A DNA stretch of 64,000 nucleotides, from the NCBI RefSeq assembly GCF_036689865.1, contig NZ_JBAHUQ010000004.1:1-64000 (forward strand), in the 5' to 3' direction. Shown in pieces: positions 25,339-33,924 of the stretch. The stretch comes from Magnetococcus sp. PR-3. Lineage in GTDB: Bacteria > Pseudomonadota > Magnetococcia > Magnetococcales > Magnetococcaceae. Within the stretch, counting starts at the first letter, position 1; each line of letters starts with the position of its first letter. Position numbers and translations under genes: made by a program. The notes beneath the pieces were generated by a model. It was given only the letters and a program-made list of their open reading frames with translations, was not told where the DNA came from and searched no databases.

Positions 25339-27453
25339 TTAACCGTTGGTGCCAGTCAGTTCCTGACGCTCAGCAAGGCGAACCATCTTAGACAGATCAA
25401 TAATCAGTGCGACTGTGCCATCCCCCAGGATGGTTGCCCCTGAAAATTCATCGGGATGTTTAAACCCTTTGCCCAGAGATTTAATCACCGTCTGGTGCTG
25501 CCCAATGACATGATCGACAACAAAGCCCATTTGCTGGCCTTCAACTTCAGAAATAACAATCTGTTCCACATCCGGTGGATGACCACCAATGTCAAACCGC
25601 TCTCTTAAACGGATATACGGAACAATGTGACCCCGTACATTGATAACCTGCCGACCATGTGTGTTGGCAACATCCGTTCGGGTTAGTTCGACACACTCCT
25701 CAACAGCGGCCAAGGGGAGTACAAAGTACTCATCATGGATCTGTACCAACAGGCCCTCAATAATCGCCAGTGTCAGGGGCAGTTTTAAGGTAATAGAGGT
25801 GCCTTTACCCAGTTCACTGTCGACATCCACCGAGCCGCGCAGTGCATCAATGGATTTACGCACCACATCCATACCAACACCGCGTCCAGAGACGTTGGTA
25901 ATCTTGGCTGCTGTTGAAAAACCGGCACCAAAGATTAACTGGTAAGCCTCTTTATCGGTAATTTCCAGATCTGCAGGCAGTTGGCCCTTTTCAATGGCTT
26001 TGGTGCGTAGCCGGTTGGCATCCAGTCCCGCACCATCGTCGGTAATGCGAATAAGTACGCTCGCACCACTATGCTCGGCCGAAAGATGGACCGTCCCAGC
26101 AGCTTCTTTGCCTAGGGCCTTGCGCTCTTCTGGTCCTTCCACACCATGATCAATGCTGTTACGAATGATGTGAACCAGAGGGTCATTCAGTTGATCAATA
26201 ACCGTTTTATCCAGCTCTGTATCCGCACCGGAGGTGGTGAGTTCAATCTGTTTACCCAGCTCTTTAGAGAGGTCGCGAACCAAGCGTTTAAACTTATTAA
26301 AGGTGGTGCCAATGGCCAGCATGCGGATGGACATGGTGTTGTCCCGCAGTTCACTGGTGAGCCGCTCGACCTCTTCTGCAATGAGCTGAAGGTCATGGTT
26401 TGCTTCACTGTGGGCCGTTTGGTTTAACCGGGCCTGGACGGTGACAAGCTCACCAACCAAGTCCACCAGCTGGTCTAGCTTGTCAGAAGGTACCCGTACA
26501 CTGGCGGCCTGTTCCCGAACTTTATTGGTCGCTTGTTTTTCTTTAACAACCTTCTGCTCGGTTAGTGCGGCATCCACTTGCCCTTTGCTGACCAATCCCG
26601 CTTGTACCAGACGGTCACCCAGGGGGTTGGTGATGCTCTCTAGCGTATCTTTATCAATATCGCCACGCTCAACCAGCAGGTCCCCCAGCCGTTTGACATC
26701 GGCCTGATCGTCTACATCTTCTTCACGGTCGATCCGCCGAATGTTCAGGTCACACTCATCTTCAACAAAGATAAAGACATCTTTGATGGCCTCTTCCCCC
26801 TGGTCGGTGGTAAGAAACACCTCCCAGTTGGTATGGCACTGCTCAGGGTCCATTTCGGCTAAAGGCGGGATGGAGTCACTGATCCCAATGATCTTCGTAG
26901 ACCCCAACTCCATAATCTCTTCAACCAAGAGCAGTGGGTTGGTTCCGGTCATAAAGATATTGGCATCGGGCTTAAAGCGGATGCGGAAGGTGTGCAAGCC
27001 ACCCTCAAGCTCCTCTTCAGCATCTTCAAGAACGGGCTCTTCATTGGCTGGGGAGTCGCTGCTGGTTTCTGAGCCTGGCAGTAGGGCGCGCAGGCCTAAG
27101 ATAATACGCTGGGCATTATCTTTGTCCGAAGGATCACCACCGCCAGCTTCATCCAAAATGCTGCGGATCTGATCACGCGCAGCAAGGGTGAGATCGATAA
27201 GCTCTTTGGTAACAGGGATGGCCCCTTCCCGAGCTTTATCAAAGACGGTTTCCACATCATGGGTAAATTCGGCAACTTCATCAAAGCCAAACATGGCCCC
27301 AGAGCCTTTGATGGTGTGCATGGCTCGGAATACTCGCCCAATCAGATCCATATCCGTGGGGTTTTCCTCCAATTCCAGAAGGGAATCTTCCAGTTCCGAT
27401 AGAAGTTCGTAGGCCTCTTCGGTAAATGCGCTGGTATCAATTTCCACGGACAT
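25339..27453 (-). CDS. cheA: Chemotaxis histidine kinase CheA
   Basis: 704 residues from the ATG at 27453, with GGGGAG upstream. Domains in order: HPt with H46 in MHTIKGSG; a middle region (~155-260) that may bind CheY or CheB; a ~60-residue insert with two repeats like GDLLVERGDID and GDRLVQAGLVS; the dimerisation helix (VPSDKLDQLVDLVGEL); the ATPase (HIIRNSIDHGVE, ITDDGAGLD, GRGVGMDVV); and a C-terminal CheW-like domain. The repeated insert recalls small helical dimerisation or docking units. It is read after STAS and cheY. Confidence 0.97.
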   Translation of the reverse strand: MSVEIDTSAFTEEAYELLSELEDSLLELEENPTDMDLIGRVFRAMHTIKGSGAMFGFDEVAEFTHDVETVFDKAREGAIPVTKELIDLTLAARDQIRSILDEAGGGDPSDKDNAQRIILGLRALLPGSETSSDSPANEEPVLEDAEEELEGGLHTFRIRFKPDANIFMTGTNPLLLVEEIMELGSTKIIGISDSIPPLAEMDPEQCHTNWEVFLTTDQGEEAIKDVFIFVEDECDLNIRRIDREEDVDDQADVKRLGDLLVERGDIDKDTLESITNPLGDRLVQAGLVSKGQVDAALTEQKVVKEKQATNKVREQAASVRVPSDKLDQLVDLVGELVTVQARLNQTAHSEANHDLQLIAEEVERLTSELRDNTMSIRMLAIGTTFNKFKRLVRDLSKELGKQIELTTSGADTELDKTVIDQLNDPLVHIIRNSIDHGVEGPEERKALGKEAAGTVHLSAEHSGASVLIRITDDGAGLDANRLRTKAIEKGQLPADLEITDKEAYQLIFGAGFSTAAKITNVSGRGVGMDVVRKSIDALRGSVDVDSELGKGTSITLKLPLTLAIIEGLLVQIHDEYFVLPLAAVEECVELTRTDVANTHGRQVINVRGHIVPYIRLRERFDIGGHPPDVEQIVISEVEGQQMGFVVDHVIGQHQTVIKSLGKGFKHPDEFSGATILGDGTVALIIDLSKMVRLAERQELTGTNG

Positions 27454-27510
27454 GGATCCCAACTCCCCGGTTGCAGGTCGTCTCTGTTTGGGTACGTTAA
27501 AGCACGTGTT

Positions 27511-27876
27511 TTAACGCAATACTTTTTTAATTACCGTCAATAACTGATCTGGCTTGAATGGTTTGACAATCCATCCTGTTGCCCCTGCCGATTTGCCTTC
27601 TTGTTTACGGCTGGCTTGAGATTCAGTTGTAAGCATCACAATGGGGGTGAATTTAAAGGCGGGTAGTGCCCGTAAATTACGAATAAGGGTGATGCCATCC
27701 ATATTGGGCATGTTTAGGTCGGTGATGACCATGTCCACCGGTGATGCCTTAAGCTTTGTGAGCGCATCTTGCCCATCCACCCCTTCAACGACGGTGTAGC
27801 CGGCACTTTTAAGGGTGATGCTTACCATCTGTCGGACGCTGGATGAATCATCCACCGTCATAATCGTTTTGGCCAT
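27511..27876 (-). CDS. cheY: Chemotaxis response regulator CheY
   Basis: Single-domain receiver of ~121 residues from the ATG at 27876, with GGAG upstream in a purine-rich leader. It has the acidic pair in TVDDSSSVR, phospho-Asp in MVITDLNMPNMDG, the Thr in VMLTTES and the Lys in IVKPFKPDQ. Phospho-CheY binds the flagellar switch. It begins five bases after the STAS gene and lies 57 bases upstream of cheA. Confidence 0.96.
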   Translation of the reverse strand: MAKTIMTVDDSSSVRQMVSITLKSAGYTVVEGVDGQDALTKLKASPVDMVITDLNMPNMDGITLIRNLRALPAFKFTPIVMLTTESQASRKQEGKSAGATGWIVKPFKPDQLLTVIKKVLR

Positions 27877-27881
27877 TTCCT

Positions 27882-28208
27882 TTACTCTCCCGCATTCCAC
27901 AATTGGGTTTGATCCGAGGCCACGCATGCTTGGAAACCGGCAATACGGACGGTTTCACGAAAAGCCTCGGGTACCTCTCCTTGAATGGTCAGGTGCTTAC
28001 CACCATCAACCAGAGCACGATGCATGGCGCAAATCAGTTGTATTCCAGCCAGATCCACACGGGTGACCCCGCTTATGTTAAGGGCTAGGTTTTCACTGTT
28101 TTGCACAGCATTGACACAGCTTTCCTTCAGCTCGGCTGCCTGTTGAATGGTTAAATCGCCGTCCAAAGTCAGGGTGGCGTTGGCACCATCGGCACTGAGT
28201 TGAAACAT
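27882..28208 (-). CDS. STAS-domain protein of the chemotaxis operon
   Basis: 108 residues from the ATG at 28208 (GAGGG upstream), forming a single STAS fold like anti-sigma-factor antagonists. The region that carries the phospho-Ser in SpoIIAA (DSSG) reads VDLAG here, so control by Ser phosphorylation is unlikely. Lone STAS proteins like this are common at the head of cheY-cheA operons, and some act as adaptors in receptor arrays. Its partner here is unknown. Confidence 0.9.
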   Translation of the reverse strand: MFQLSADGANATLTLDGDLTIQQAAELKESCVNAVQNSENLALNISGVTRVDLAGIQLICAMHRALVDGGKHLTIQGEVPEAFRETVRIAGFQACVASDQTQLWNAGE

Positions 28209-28413
28209 GACTGCCCTCCCTCTGAAAGTGGTTCGTGCACACGCTCGATACCAATATTTATGGGTCAATAAGTCTGTTCGTTGCAGATACTGACCGCATG
28301 TAACTGACTTTTTGTCCTGTAAACCCGCCTCTTATAGGGCACTTGCCAGCGTCATGCACACCGCTAGTGTAACAAAGGCAGTCGGTAGAAGATGAATAAA
28401 AAATGATCCATGA

Positions 28414-29040
28414 CTAAGCTTTTGTACGCTTTTCATGATTTAACAGATGTTCAACCGCAGCCTTGGGATCGCTGGAGGTGCAGACTTCCCGTATCAGTGC
28501 AACGCCATGTGCCCCTGCCAAATAGGCTTGATGGGCATTATCAACATTTATTCCCCCTAAGGCTAGGACTGGCCCAGAGAGTTGCTGTACCCACTTGGCA
28601 AAGGTCTCCGGGCCTAAATGGGGGGCCCCTGGATGGCTAAGCGTCGCAAACAGAGGGGATAAGGTTATATAGTCGGCCCCTTGCTTAAAGCTCTGGGATG
28701 CACCCTGAAGCGTGTGGCAAGAGCGCCCAAGGAGTAAATGTTCACCTATTTGAGCCCGAATGGGAGCTAAAGATTCCCCCCCATCGCTCATATGTACCCC
28801 CGCAGCTGCGACATGGGGCAATAAATGTGGGCGGTTATGCAGCAATAGTTTGGCCCCCAATGGGGTGATAAGCGCCCATAAGGATTGTGCTTGGTGAAGA
28901 TAATCGTGATCAGAGAGCGTTTTTTCACGCCATAAAATGTGCTGTGCGCCTCCCGCAATGGCGGCGGGTATCCACTTTTCCCAAACCGGGCAAGCGGTGG
29001 TATCTGTAATCACAAGCAGGCGAGGCGCGGTTGGACGCAT
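28414..29040 (-). CDS. thiE: Thiamine phosphate synthase (ThiE/TenI family)
   Basis: 208 residues in a TIM barrel. ThiE joins HMP-pyrophosphate and thiazole phosphate to give thiamine phosphate. The pattern is recognisable but loose: ILWREK (for QLREK), LLLHNRP (for the diphosphate-binding R), VHMSDGG, GRSCHT, ADYITLSPLF, and ALGGI near the phosphate loop. Some residues differ from textbook ThiE, so a TenI-like role is possible. It is read last in the queD-queE-thiE run and could work with the ThiSG fusion at ~50 kb. Confidence 0.82.
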   Translation of the reverse strand: MRPTAPRLLVITDTTACPVWEKWIPAAIAGGAQHILWREKTLSDHDYLHQAQSLWALITPLGAKLLLHNRPHLLPHVAAAGVHMSDGGESLAPIRAQIGEHLLLGRSCHTLQGASQSFKQGADYITLSPLFATLSHPGAPHLGPETFAKWVQQLSGPVLALGGINVDNAHQAYLAGAHGVALIREVCTSSDPKAAVEHLLNHEKRTKA

Positions 29041-29045
29041 GGGGC

Positions 29046-29660
29046 TTAATCAACCCCAATATATTTATGGGTCTGCAGAGATAAGCGCCATGTTCCGCCA
29101 CTTTCCAATGCCCACCGGTAGCATAAATCTACAGCGCGTGGATCTGGGCCTGAGGGCAGGGCGCGGGGTTGCAGCCAAAAATTGGGGTGTTGGCAACTGC
29201 TGAGTTGTTGTTTTTCAGTGTCTCCGGCATCCGGTCCGATCACAAATTTAATCTCGTCGGCGCGCTCATAGACTGTCTGTGGCAGGGGGTTTTTGGGGGA
29301 TAGTGTCACCCAATCAACTTCAGCAGGGATCTCCCCCCCCTCGCCACATGTTTCCATGGCAATCCAATATTCCTGTTCTTTAAAGTACTCAACCAGGGTG
29401 TCGAGCTCGTCGGCAATTAAGGGTTCCCCGCCGGTTAGAAGAATATTGGGGGTGTTCGGGGCTATTTCTAAAATACGGGCACGGATCTGTTCTAAGGTCA
29501 GATGTTCGGCCTTGGTTGGTTGGCGATGTAAGGGCTCATCACACCATGAACATTGCAAGGGGCAGCCAGAGAAACGAATGAAGACCATGGGTAGGCCTGT
29601 ATGGGTGGCCTCACCTTGGACAGAGTGAAAAATTTCACAAATGGCATAGGTTTTAGACAT
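29046..29660 (-). CDS. queE: 7-carboxy-7-deazaguanine synthase QueE
   Basis: Radical SAM enzyme that converts carboxytetrahydropterin to 7-carboxy-7-deazaguanine, a queuosine precursor. The 204 residues contain C-x3-C-x2-C in FSGCPLQCSWCDEP, SAM-binding LLTGGEPL, and a C-terminal region (LSLQTHKYIGVD) typical of QueE. Its start overlaps the end of queD by eight bases. Confidence 0.95.
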   Translation of the reverse strand: MSKTYAICEIFHSVQGEATHTGLPMVFIRFSGCPLQCSWCDEPLHRQPTKAEHLTLEQIRARILEIAPNTPNILLTGGEPLIADELDTLVEYFKEQEYWIAMETCGEGGEIPAEVDWVTLSPKNPLPQTVYERADEIKFVIGPDAGDTEKQQLSSCQHPNFWLQPRALPSGPDPRAVDLCYRWALESGGTWRLSLQTHKYIGVD

Positions 29661-30081
29661 GAAAATTCATCCCTTGTGCATCTTTTCTATCCGCTTCAGC
29701 CCATGCATTAATGGTTTCCCACAAACGCACACGTTCAATTTTTAGATCCCCCAACTCAGGGCGGCCTTCTAGCTCACGCATGCACCAACCCACAATCCAG
29801 GCAGACATATACTCTGCGGATGTGTAAGGGATGTTGGGGATCGATTCGTTGAGATCCCGATGGTCTAGGTAGGGGTCAATCAGCTCATCTTTAACCAGAT
29901 CATTAACAATACCAAAGTCCGCAACAAAGCCGGATTGGGGGTCGCTCTCCTGAGGGGGGCGCACCGTGCCAGAGAAGATCATTTCTAAACGATAGGAGTG
30001 CCCATGCAGGCGTTGGCACTTGCCATCGTGATAGGGCAGCCGATGGGCGGATTCAAATTTGAACATTCGGGCAATCTTCAT
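29653..30081 (-). CDS. queD: 6-carboxy-tetrahydropterin synthase QueD
   Basis: Zinc enzyme converting dihydroneopterin triphosphate to 6-carboxytetrahydropterin in queuosine synthesis. About 142 residues from the ATG at 30081, preceded by GAGAAG. The zinc and catalytic motifs are visible: FESAHRLPYHDGKC (Zn His and catalytic Cys), RLHGHSY (two Zn His), and LDHRDLN. The C-terminal Glu lies in RVRLWETINAWAEA. It is the first gene of the queD-queE-thiE operon. Confidence 0.95.
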   Translation of the reverse strand: MKIARMFKFESAHRLPYHDGKCQRLHGHSYRLEMIFSGTVRPPQESDPQSGFVADFGIVNDLVKDELIDPYLDHRDLNESIPNIPYTSAEYMSAWIVGWCMRELEGRPELGDLKIERVRLWETINAWAEADRKDAQGMNFHV

Positions 30082-30271
30082 GGTGCTTCTCACGATCGTA
30101 TATAGCGTGAATAAATGGACGGTCATGTATTCAATGGTTGGCCATTGTAGGGGGGGGAGCCCATAGCGTCAATCTCAGCTTCCCCTCCGTGCATGGTTGC
30201 CTTTGGCTTTGAGCGGCGTCATCATCATTGGTTCGCATGAATACGCATGCGTTTTGATTATTGTGGATTCC

Positions 30272-32236
30272 ATGGACGAAATTGAAAGTTGGACACAAAC
30301 CCTGTTTGGTCCCGAAAGTGCCCTGGCTCAGAGCCTGGAGAATTATGAACCCCGTGGCGCCCAGGTCCGTATGGCAGAGCTCATTGCCCGAACGGTGCAG
30401 GAGGAGGGGTTGCTCATGGTCGAGGCCGGTACCGGTACCGGTAAAACCTTAGCCTATATGCTGCCTTTGTTGGCCATGGGTAAAAGGGTGGTGGTCTCCA
30501 CCGCAACCAAAGCGTTGCAGGATCAAATTTTAGAAAAAGATCTACCGCTTTTACGGCAAGTGGTAGGGACCCGTTTTAGTGCCACCTTATTAAAAGGTCG
30601 TGCAAACTATTTGTGCTTACACCGTTTTAAGCAGATGCGGGCCAATAGCCAAATGCTGCGTAGTGAAGCCCGTGAGTGGTTGGATGTTATTTCAGACTGG
30701 TCGGCTTTTACGGTGCAAGGGGATCGTGATGAGTTAACCAACCTCCCAGAAAAACTGGATATCTGGCCAGAGCTTTCGACCAATGGCGATGATTGCTTAG
30801 GGCAGGAGTGCCCTGATCTGCAGGAGTGCTACCTGTTTAAAGCCCGCGCCCGGGCCAAAGAGTCACAATTGGTGGTGGTTAACCACCATCTGTTTTTTGC
30901 AGACTTGGCGGTTAGGGAGGGGGGCTTTGGTGAGATTTTACCGGATTATCAGGTGGTGGTATTTGATGAAGCCCACCAAATTCCTGATGTAGTCACCCGT
31001 TTTTTTGGGTTGGAGGTCAGTAATTATCAAATGTTGGAACTGGCTCGGGATTGCCGCCGAGAGATGGATATGGTGGGGATGGATGATCCTGACCTGTTGC
31101 ATCATCTTACGGTGGTCGAGGAGAGCGCGGCTGTTCTACGGACCGCTTTTCCGATAGAAAATAGTCGGGATGCCCTGGCGCCTGAGCATCTGGAACAAGA
31201 GGCGGGCCGAGCTTTGGTGCGCTGTGAACAGACCCTGCATAAATTGGCAGAGCTGCTTGAACCTCACCTAGAACGTAGTGCTGGCCTGGGCAGTTGTGGC
31301 CGACGTTTGGAAAAACTGCTGATTGCATCCGGCACCATCCGTACCTTGGATGACCCCGAACGTATCTACTGGTATGAGACACGGAACCGTGGGGTGTTTT
31401 TACAAGCCTCTCCCCTCAACGTGGGGCAGACCATGCGTGAGATGCTCTATCCACGGGTGCAGTGTGCGATCTTTACCTCGGCCACACTCTCGACAGGTAA
31501 GGGGGAAAAAGGGTTTAGCTATTTTATGAGCCAATTGGGGCTAGACCCGGAAATTGCGACCTGCGAGCAGCTACCCCCGGTCTTTGATTATCCCCGTCAG
31601 GCACGTCTCTACCTACCCCGGCGTTTGCCCGAACCCAATGCACCGGGTTTTGCCAATATGTTTATTGAAGAGCTGGTAGATCTTATTCAAGCCAGCCGTG
31701 GTCGTGCGCTCTGTCTGTTTACCAGCTATCGTATGATGGGCCAGGTGGAAAAAGTGTTAGCCCGTCGCATACCCTACCCGGTGTATGTGCAGGGCGAACG
31801 TCCCAAACGGGCCTTGTTGGAGATGTTTAAAACCCAAGAAAACTCCGTGTTATTAGGAACCAGCACCTTCTGGGAAGGGGTAGATATTCCGGGGGCTGCG
31901 CTCTCTATGGTGGTGATCGACCGTTTACCTTTTACCCCACCAGATGATCCCATAAGTGCCGCGCGTAATCGGTTTTGTGAAAGTCAGGGTGGTAACCCTT
32001 TTATGCAACTGTCTGTGCCTCAGGCGATTCTAACCTTAAAACAAGGGGCGGGGCGTTTGTTGCGCCGTGCGACAGATCGGGGGGTGATTGCTGTGTTGGA
32101 TGCACGTATAAGCCGCCGTGGTTATGGTAAACGTTTTGTTGCAGGTCTACCGCCCGCAACCTGTATTTATGACCTTGAAGCGGTACAACAGTTTTTTGCC
32201 CAAGAACAGGATGTTGTGCTGGAAGAGTTGCCATGA
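30272..32236 (+). CDS. DinG/YoaA-type ATP-dependent DNA helicase
   Basis: SF2 XPD-like 5'-3' helicase with an Fe-S cluster, 654 residues from the ATG at 30272. It has Walker A EAGTGTGKT (51-59), DEAH (232-235), and four cluster cysteines: C115, C175, C180 and C186. Helicase motif V/VI is present near TSTFWEGVDIPG and QGAGRLLRR. The family unwinds D-loops, R-loops and damaged DNA. The region before 30272 has no ATG and no ribosome binding site. The stop overlaps rimI by four bases. Confidence 0.94.
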   Translation: MDEIESWTQTLFGPESALAQSLENYEPRGAQVRMAELIARTVQEEGLLMVEAGTGTGKTLAYMLPLLAMGKRVVVSTATKALQDQILEKDLPLLRQVVGTRFSATLLKGRANYLCLHRFKQMRANSQMLRSEAREWLDVISDWSAFTVQGDRDELTNLPEKLDIWPELSTNGDDCLGQECPDLQECYLFKARARAKESQLVVVNHHLFFADLAVREGGFGEILPDYQVVVFDEAHQIPDVVTRFFGLEVSNYQMLELARDCRREMDMVGMDDPDLLHHLTVVEESAAVLRTAFPIENSRDALAPEHLEQEAGRALVRCEQTLHKLAELLEPHLERSAGLGSCGRRLEKLLIASGTIRTLDDPERIYWYETRNRGVFLQASPLNVGQTMREMLYPRVQCAIFTSATLSTGKGEKGFSYFMSQLGLDPEIATCEQLPPVFDYPRQARLYLPRRLPEPNAPGFANMFIEELVDLIQASRGRALCLFTSYRMMGQVEKVLARRIPYPVYVQGERPKRALLEMFKTQENSVLLGTSTFWEGVDIPGAALSMVVIDRLPFTPPDDPISAARNRFCESQGGNPFMQLSVPQAILTLKQGAGRLLRRATDRGVIAVLDARISRRGYGKRFVAGLPPATCIYDLEAVQQFFAQEQDVVLEELP

Positions 32237-32700
32237 TGCATCTGACACCCATGCTGGCTAGCCACTGTGTTGCTTTGGCAGAGTTGGATTATCATATCTC
32301 GCCCAAGCCTTGGACAGAGGGTATGTTTGCAGAGGAGCTGCGCGAACAGAGTGTGGCTCTGGTGGGGTGGCTTGAACAACGGCTGGTGGGTTTTGCCATT
32401 GCCCGAGCCCAATATGAGAGTTGGCATGTCATGACCTTGGGCGTCGAGCCGGAACAACGTCGCCATGGTTATGGTCTGATATTGATGGAAGGGTTAATCC
32501 AGGGCGTTGGTCGTCGCGCAGGTGATCGGTTGGAGCTGGAGGTACGGGCTTCTAACGGAGCGGCCATTGGGTTATATGAGAAGCTGGGTTTTATCCACCA
32601 GGGGGTGCGACCTCGTTATTACCCACTGGGTCACCATGGCCGGGAAGATGCTGTCTTGATGATGCTGACATTGAAGCCGGATAGCTCGGATGATATTTGA
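32233..32700 (+). CDS. rimI: Ribosomal-protein alanine acetyltransferase RimI
   Basis: GNAT fold, 155 residues. RimI acetylates the N-terminal Ala of ribosomal protein S18. Acetyl-CoA binding shows in VEPEQRRHGYGLILME, followed by LELEVRASNGAAIGLYEKLGF and a final RYYPLG-x-H segment. The start overlaps the dinG-like stop (ATGA), suggesting translational coupling. The substrate is assigned from the family. Confidence 0.88.
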   Translation: MMHLTPMLASHCVALAELDYHISPKPWTEGMFAEELREQSVALVGWLEQRLVGFAIARAQYESWHVMTLGVEPEQRRHGYGLILMEGLIQGVGRRAGDRLELEVRASNGAAIGLYEKLGFIHQGVRPRYYPLGHHGREDAVLMMLTLKPDSSDDI

Positions 32701-32773
32701 GGGATGATTCCAGACCTGGGTTTGCATTACAGTGGATCTGGGAAGTGTGGGTGAGAGGATAGGTTAAAGGACA

Positions 32774-33433
32774 ATGCCAAGACCACAGGCGATTTTACTC
32801 ATGGGGCCAGGATGCCCCCACTGCAGCACCATGCTTACAGCACTCTCTGAGCTATTAGAGACCGGTGAGCTGGCCAAGCTGGAGGTGTTCAATGTACAGC
32901 GGTTTCCAGAAGAAGCGGCCACCCGTGGTGTGCGTTCGGTACCATGGCTAAGCCTTGGGCCGTTTGTTTTTACGGGGGCATTGACCCTTGCAGAGTTGAG
33001 ACACTGGTTGGCGCAGCGACGTGAACCTAAAGGTATGGCGCTCTATTTTGACCATCTGTTCTCTTCAGGTCAGCGCCAGTTGGTGGAGACCATTGTACGT
33101 AATCAACCCAAGCATCTCTCGGCATTTGTGGATCTTTTGGGGGACGATAAAGTGGGTATAAACACCCGCCTGGGGGTCGGGGTGGTTCTAGAGGAGTTGC
33201 AGGGTTCAGGTATTTCCCAGGTTCTGACCGAGGGGTTGTGCAAGTTGACCGAGCATAAAGACCCCCGCATTCGTGGTGATGCTTGCCACTACCTCCCTTT
33301 AACCGGGGACCGTACCGCCATTCCTTACCTGGAAGCTCGACTGGATGATGATAACGGTGATGTTCGAGAGATTGCTCGTGAAGCGCTGGATGAGTTGGAT
33401 GATCAATCCGGTGGTTCCCTAACGGTGCATTAA
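32774..33433 (+). CDS. Thioredoxin-fold protein fused to HEAT repeats
   Basis: 219 residues with no signal peptide, so cytosolic. Residues 1-80 form a thioredoxin/glutaredoxin-like domain with redox pair C14-P-H-C17 and cis-Pro in RSVPWL. Residues ~100-215 form helical HEAT-like repeats (DPRIRGDACHYLPLTG, NGDVREIAREALDEL). HEAT repeats usually bind proteins, so the redox domain is probably delivered to a partner. I do not know this fusion as a named family. AAAGGA lies just before the start. It opens a run of genes that continues to apaH. Confidence 0.85.
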   Translation: MPRPQAILLMGPGCPHCSTMLTALSELLETGELAKLEVFNVQRFPEEAATRGVRSVPWLSLGPFVFTGALTLAELRHWLAQRREPKGMALYFDHLFSSGQRQLVETIVRNQPKHLSAFVDLLGDDKVGINTRLGVGVVLEELQGSGISQVLTEGLCKLTEHKDPRIRGDACHYLPLTGDRTAIPYLEARLDDDNGDVREIAREALDELDDQSGGSLTVH

Positions 33434-33460
33434 AATAATGAAACGCCATAGGAGAGATCC

Positions 33461-33913
33461 ATGCGTGTAGAAGATGTGATGACGGGTGAAGTGCGGACGG
33501 CAAATCGCGAAGATGATCTGAAAAATGTGGCGAGTGTTATCTGTGCGCTCAAAGTGAGCGGCTTGCCCGTTGTGGATGAGATAAACCGGTTGGTGGGTAT
33601 TATCTCTGAGAAAGATATTCTCAATGCGTTGCTGCCCAGCTATTCGGAATATTTGGCTGATCCTGTCAAAGGGCGGGATTTTGAAGCGATGGAAGCAACC
33701 TATCCTAAGGTTATGGAAAAAAAGGTGGATGAGATTATGACCTCATCGGTCTTTACCTGTAGCCCAGAAGACCCTGTGTTGGATGCTGCTTCTCGGATGA
33801 CCTCCCACCATTTTCGTCGGTTACCGGTGGTGGATGAAAAAAATGTGTTGGTGGGTATTGTCAGTCTTAGTGATATTCATCAATCCATTTTTAAACAGAC
33901 ATTTGCACTATAA
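33461..33913 (+). CDS. Two-CBS-domain protein
   Basis: 150 residues: two CBS domains in tandem (~1-60 and ~85-150; RVEDVMTGEV, VSGLPVVDE, RRLPVVDEKNVLVGIVSLSD) and a short insert. CBS pairs bind adenine nucleotides such as AMP, ATP, SAM or Ap4A and act as sensors. AGGAGA precedes the ATG. It is 27 bases after the thioredoxin-HEAT gene and 11 before the guanylate-kinase-like gene, so it is probably cotranscribed. Its ligand is not shown by the sequence. Confidence 0.93.
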   Translation: MRVEDVMTGEVRTANREDDLKNVASVICALKVSGLPVVDEINRLVGIISEKDILNALLPSYSEYLADPVKGRDFEAMEATYPKVMEKKVDEIMTSSVFTCSPEDPVLDAASRMTSHHFRRLPVVDEKNVLVGIVSLSDIHQSIFKQTFAL

Positions 33914-33924
33914 GGGAAGTCACC

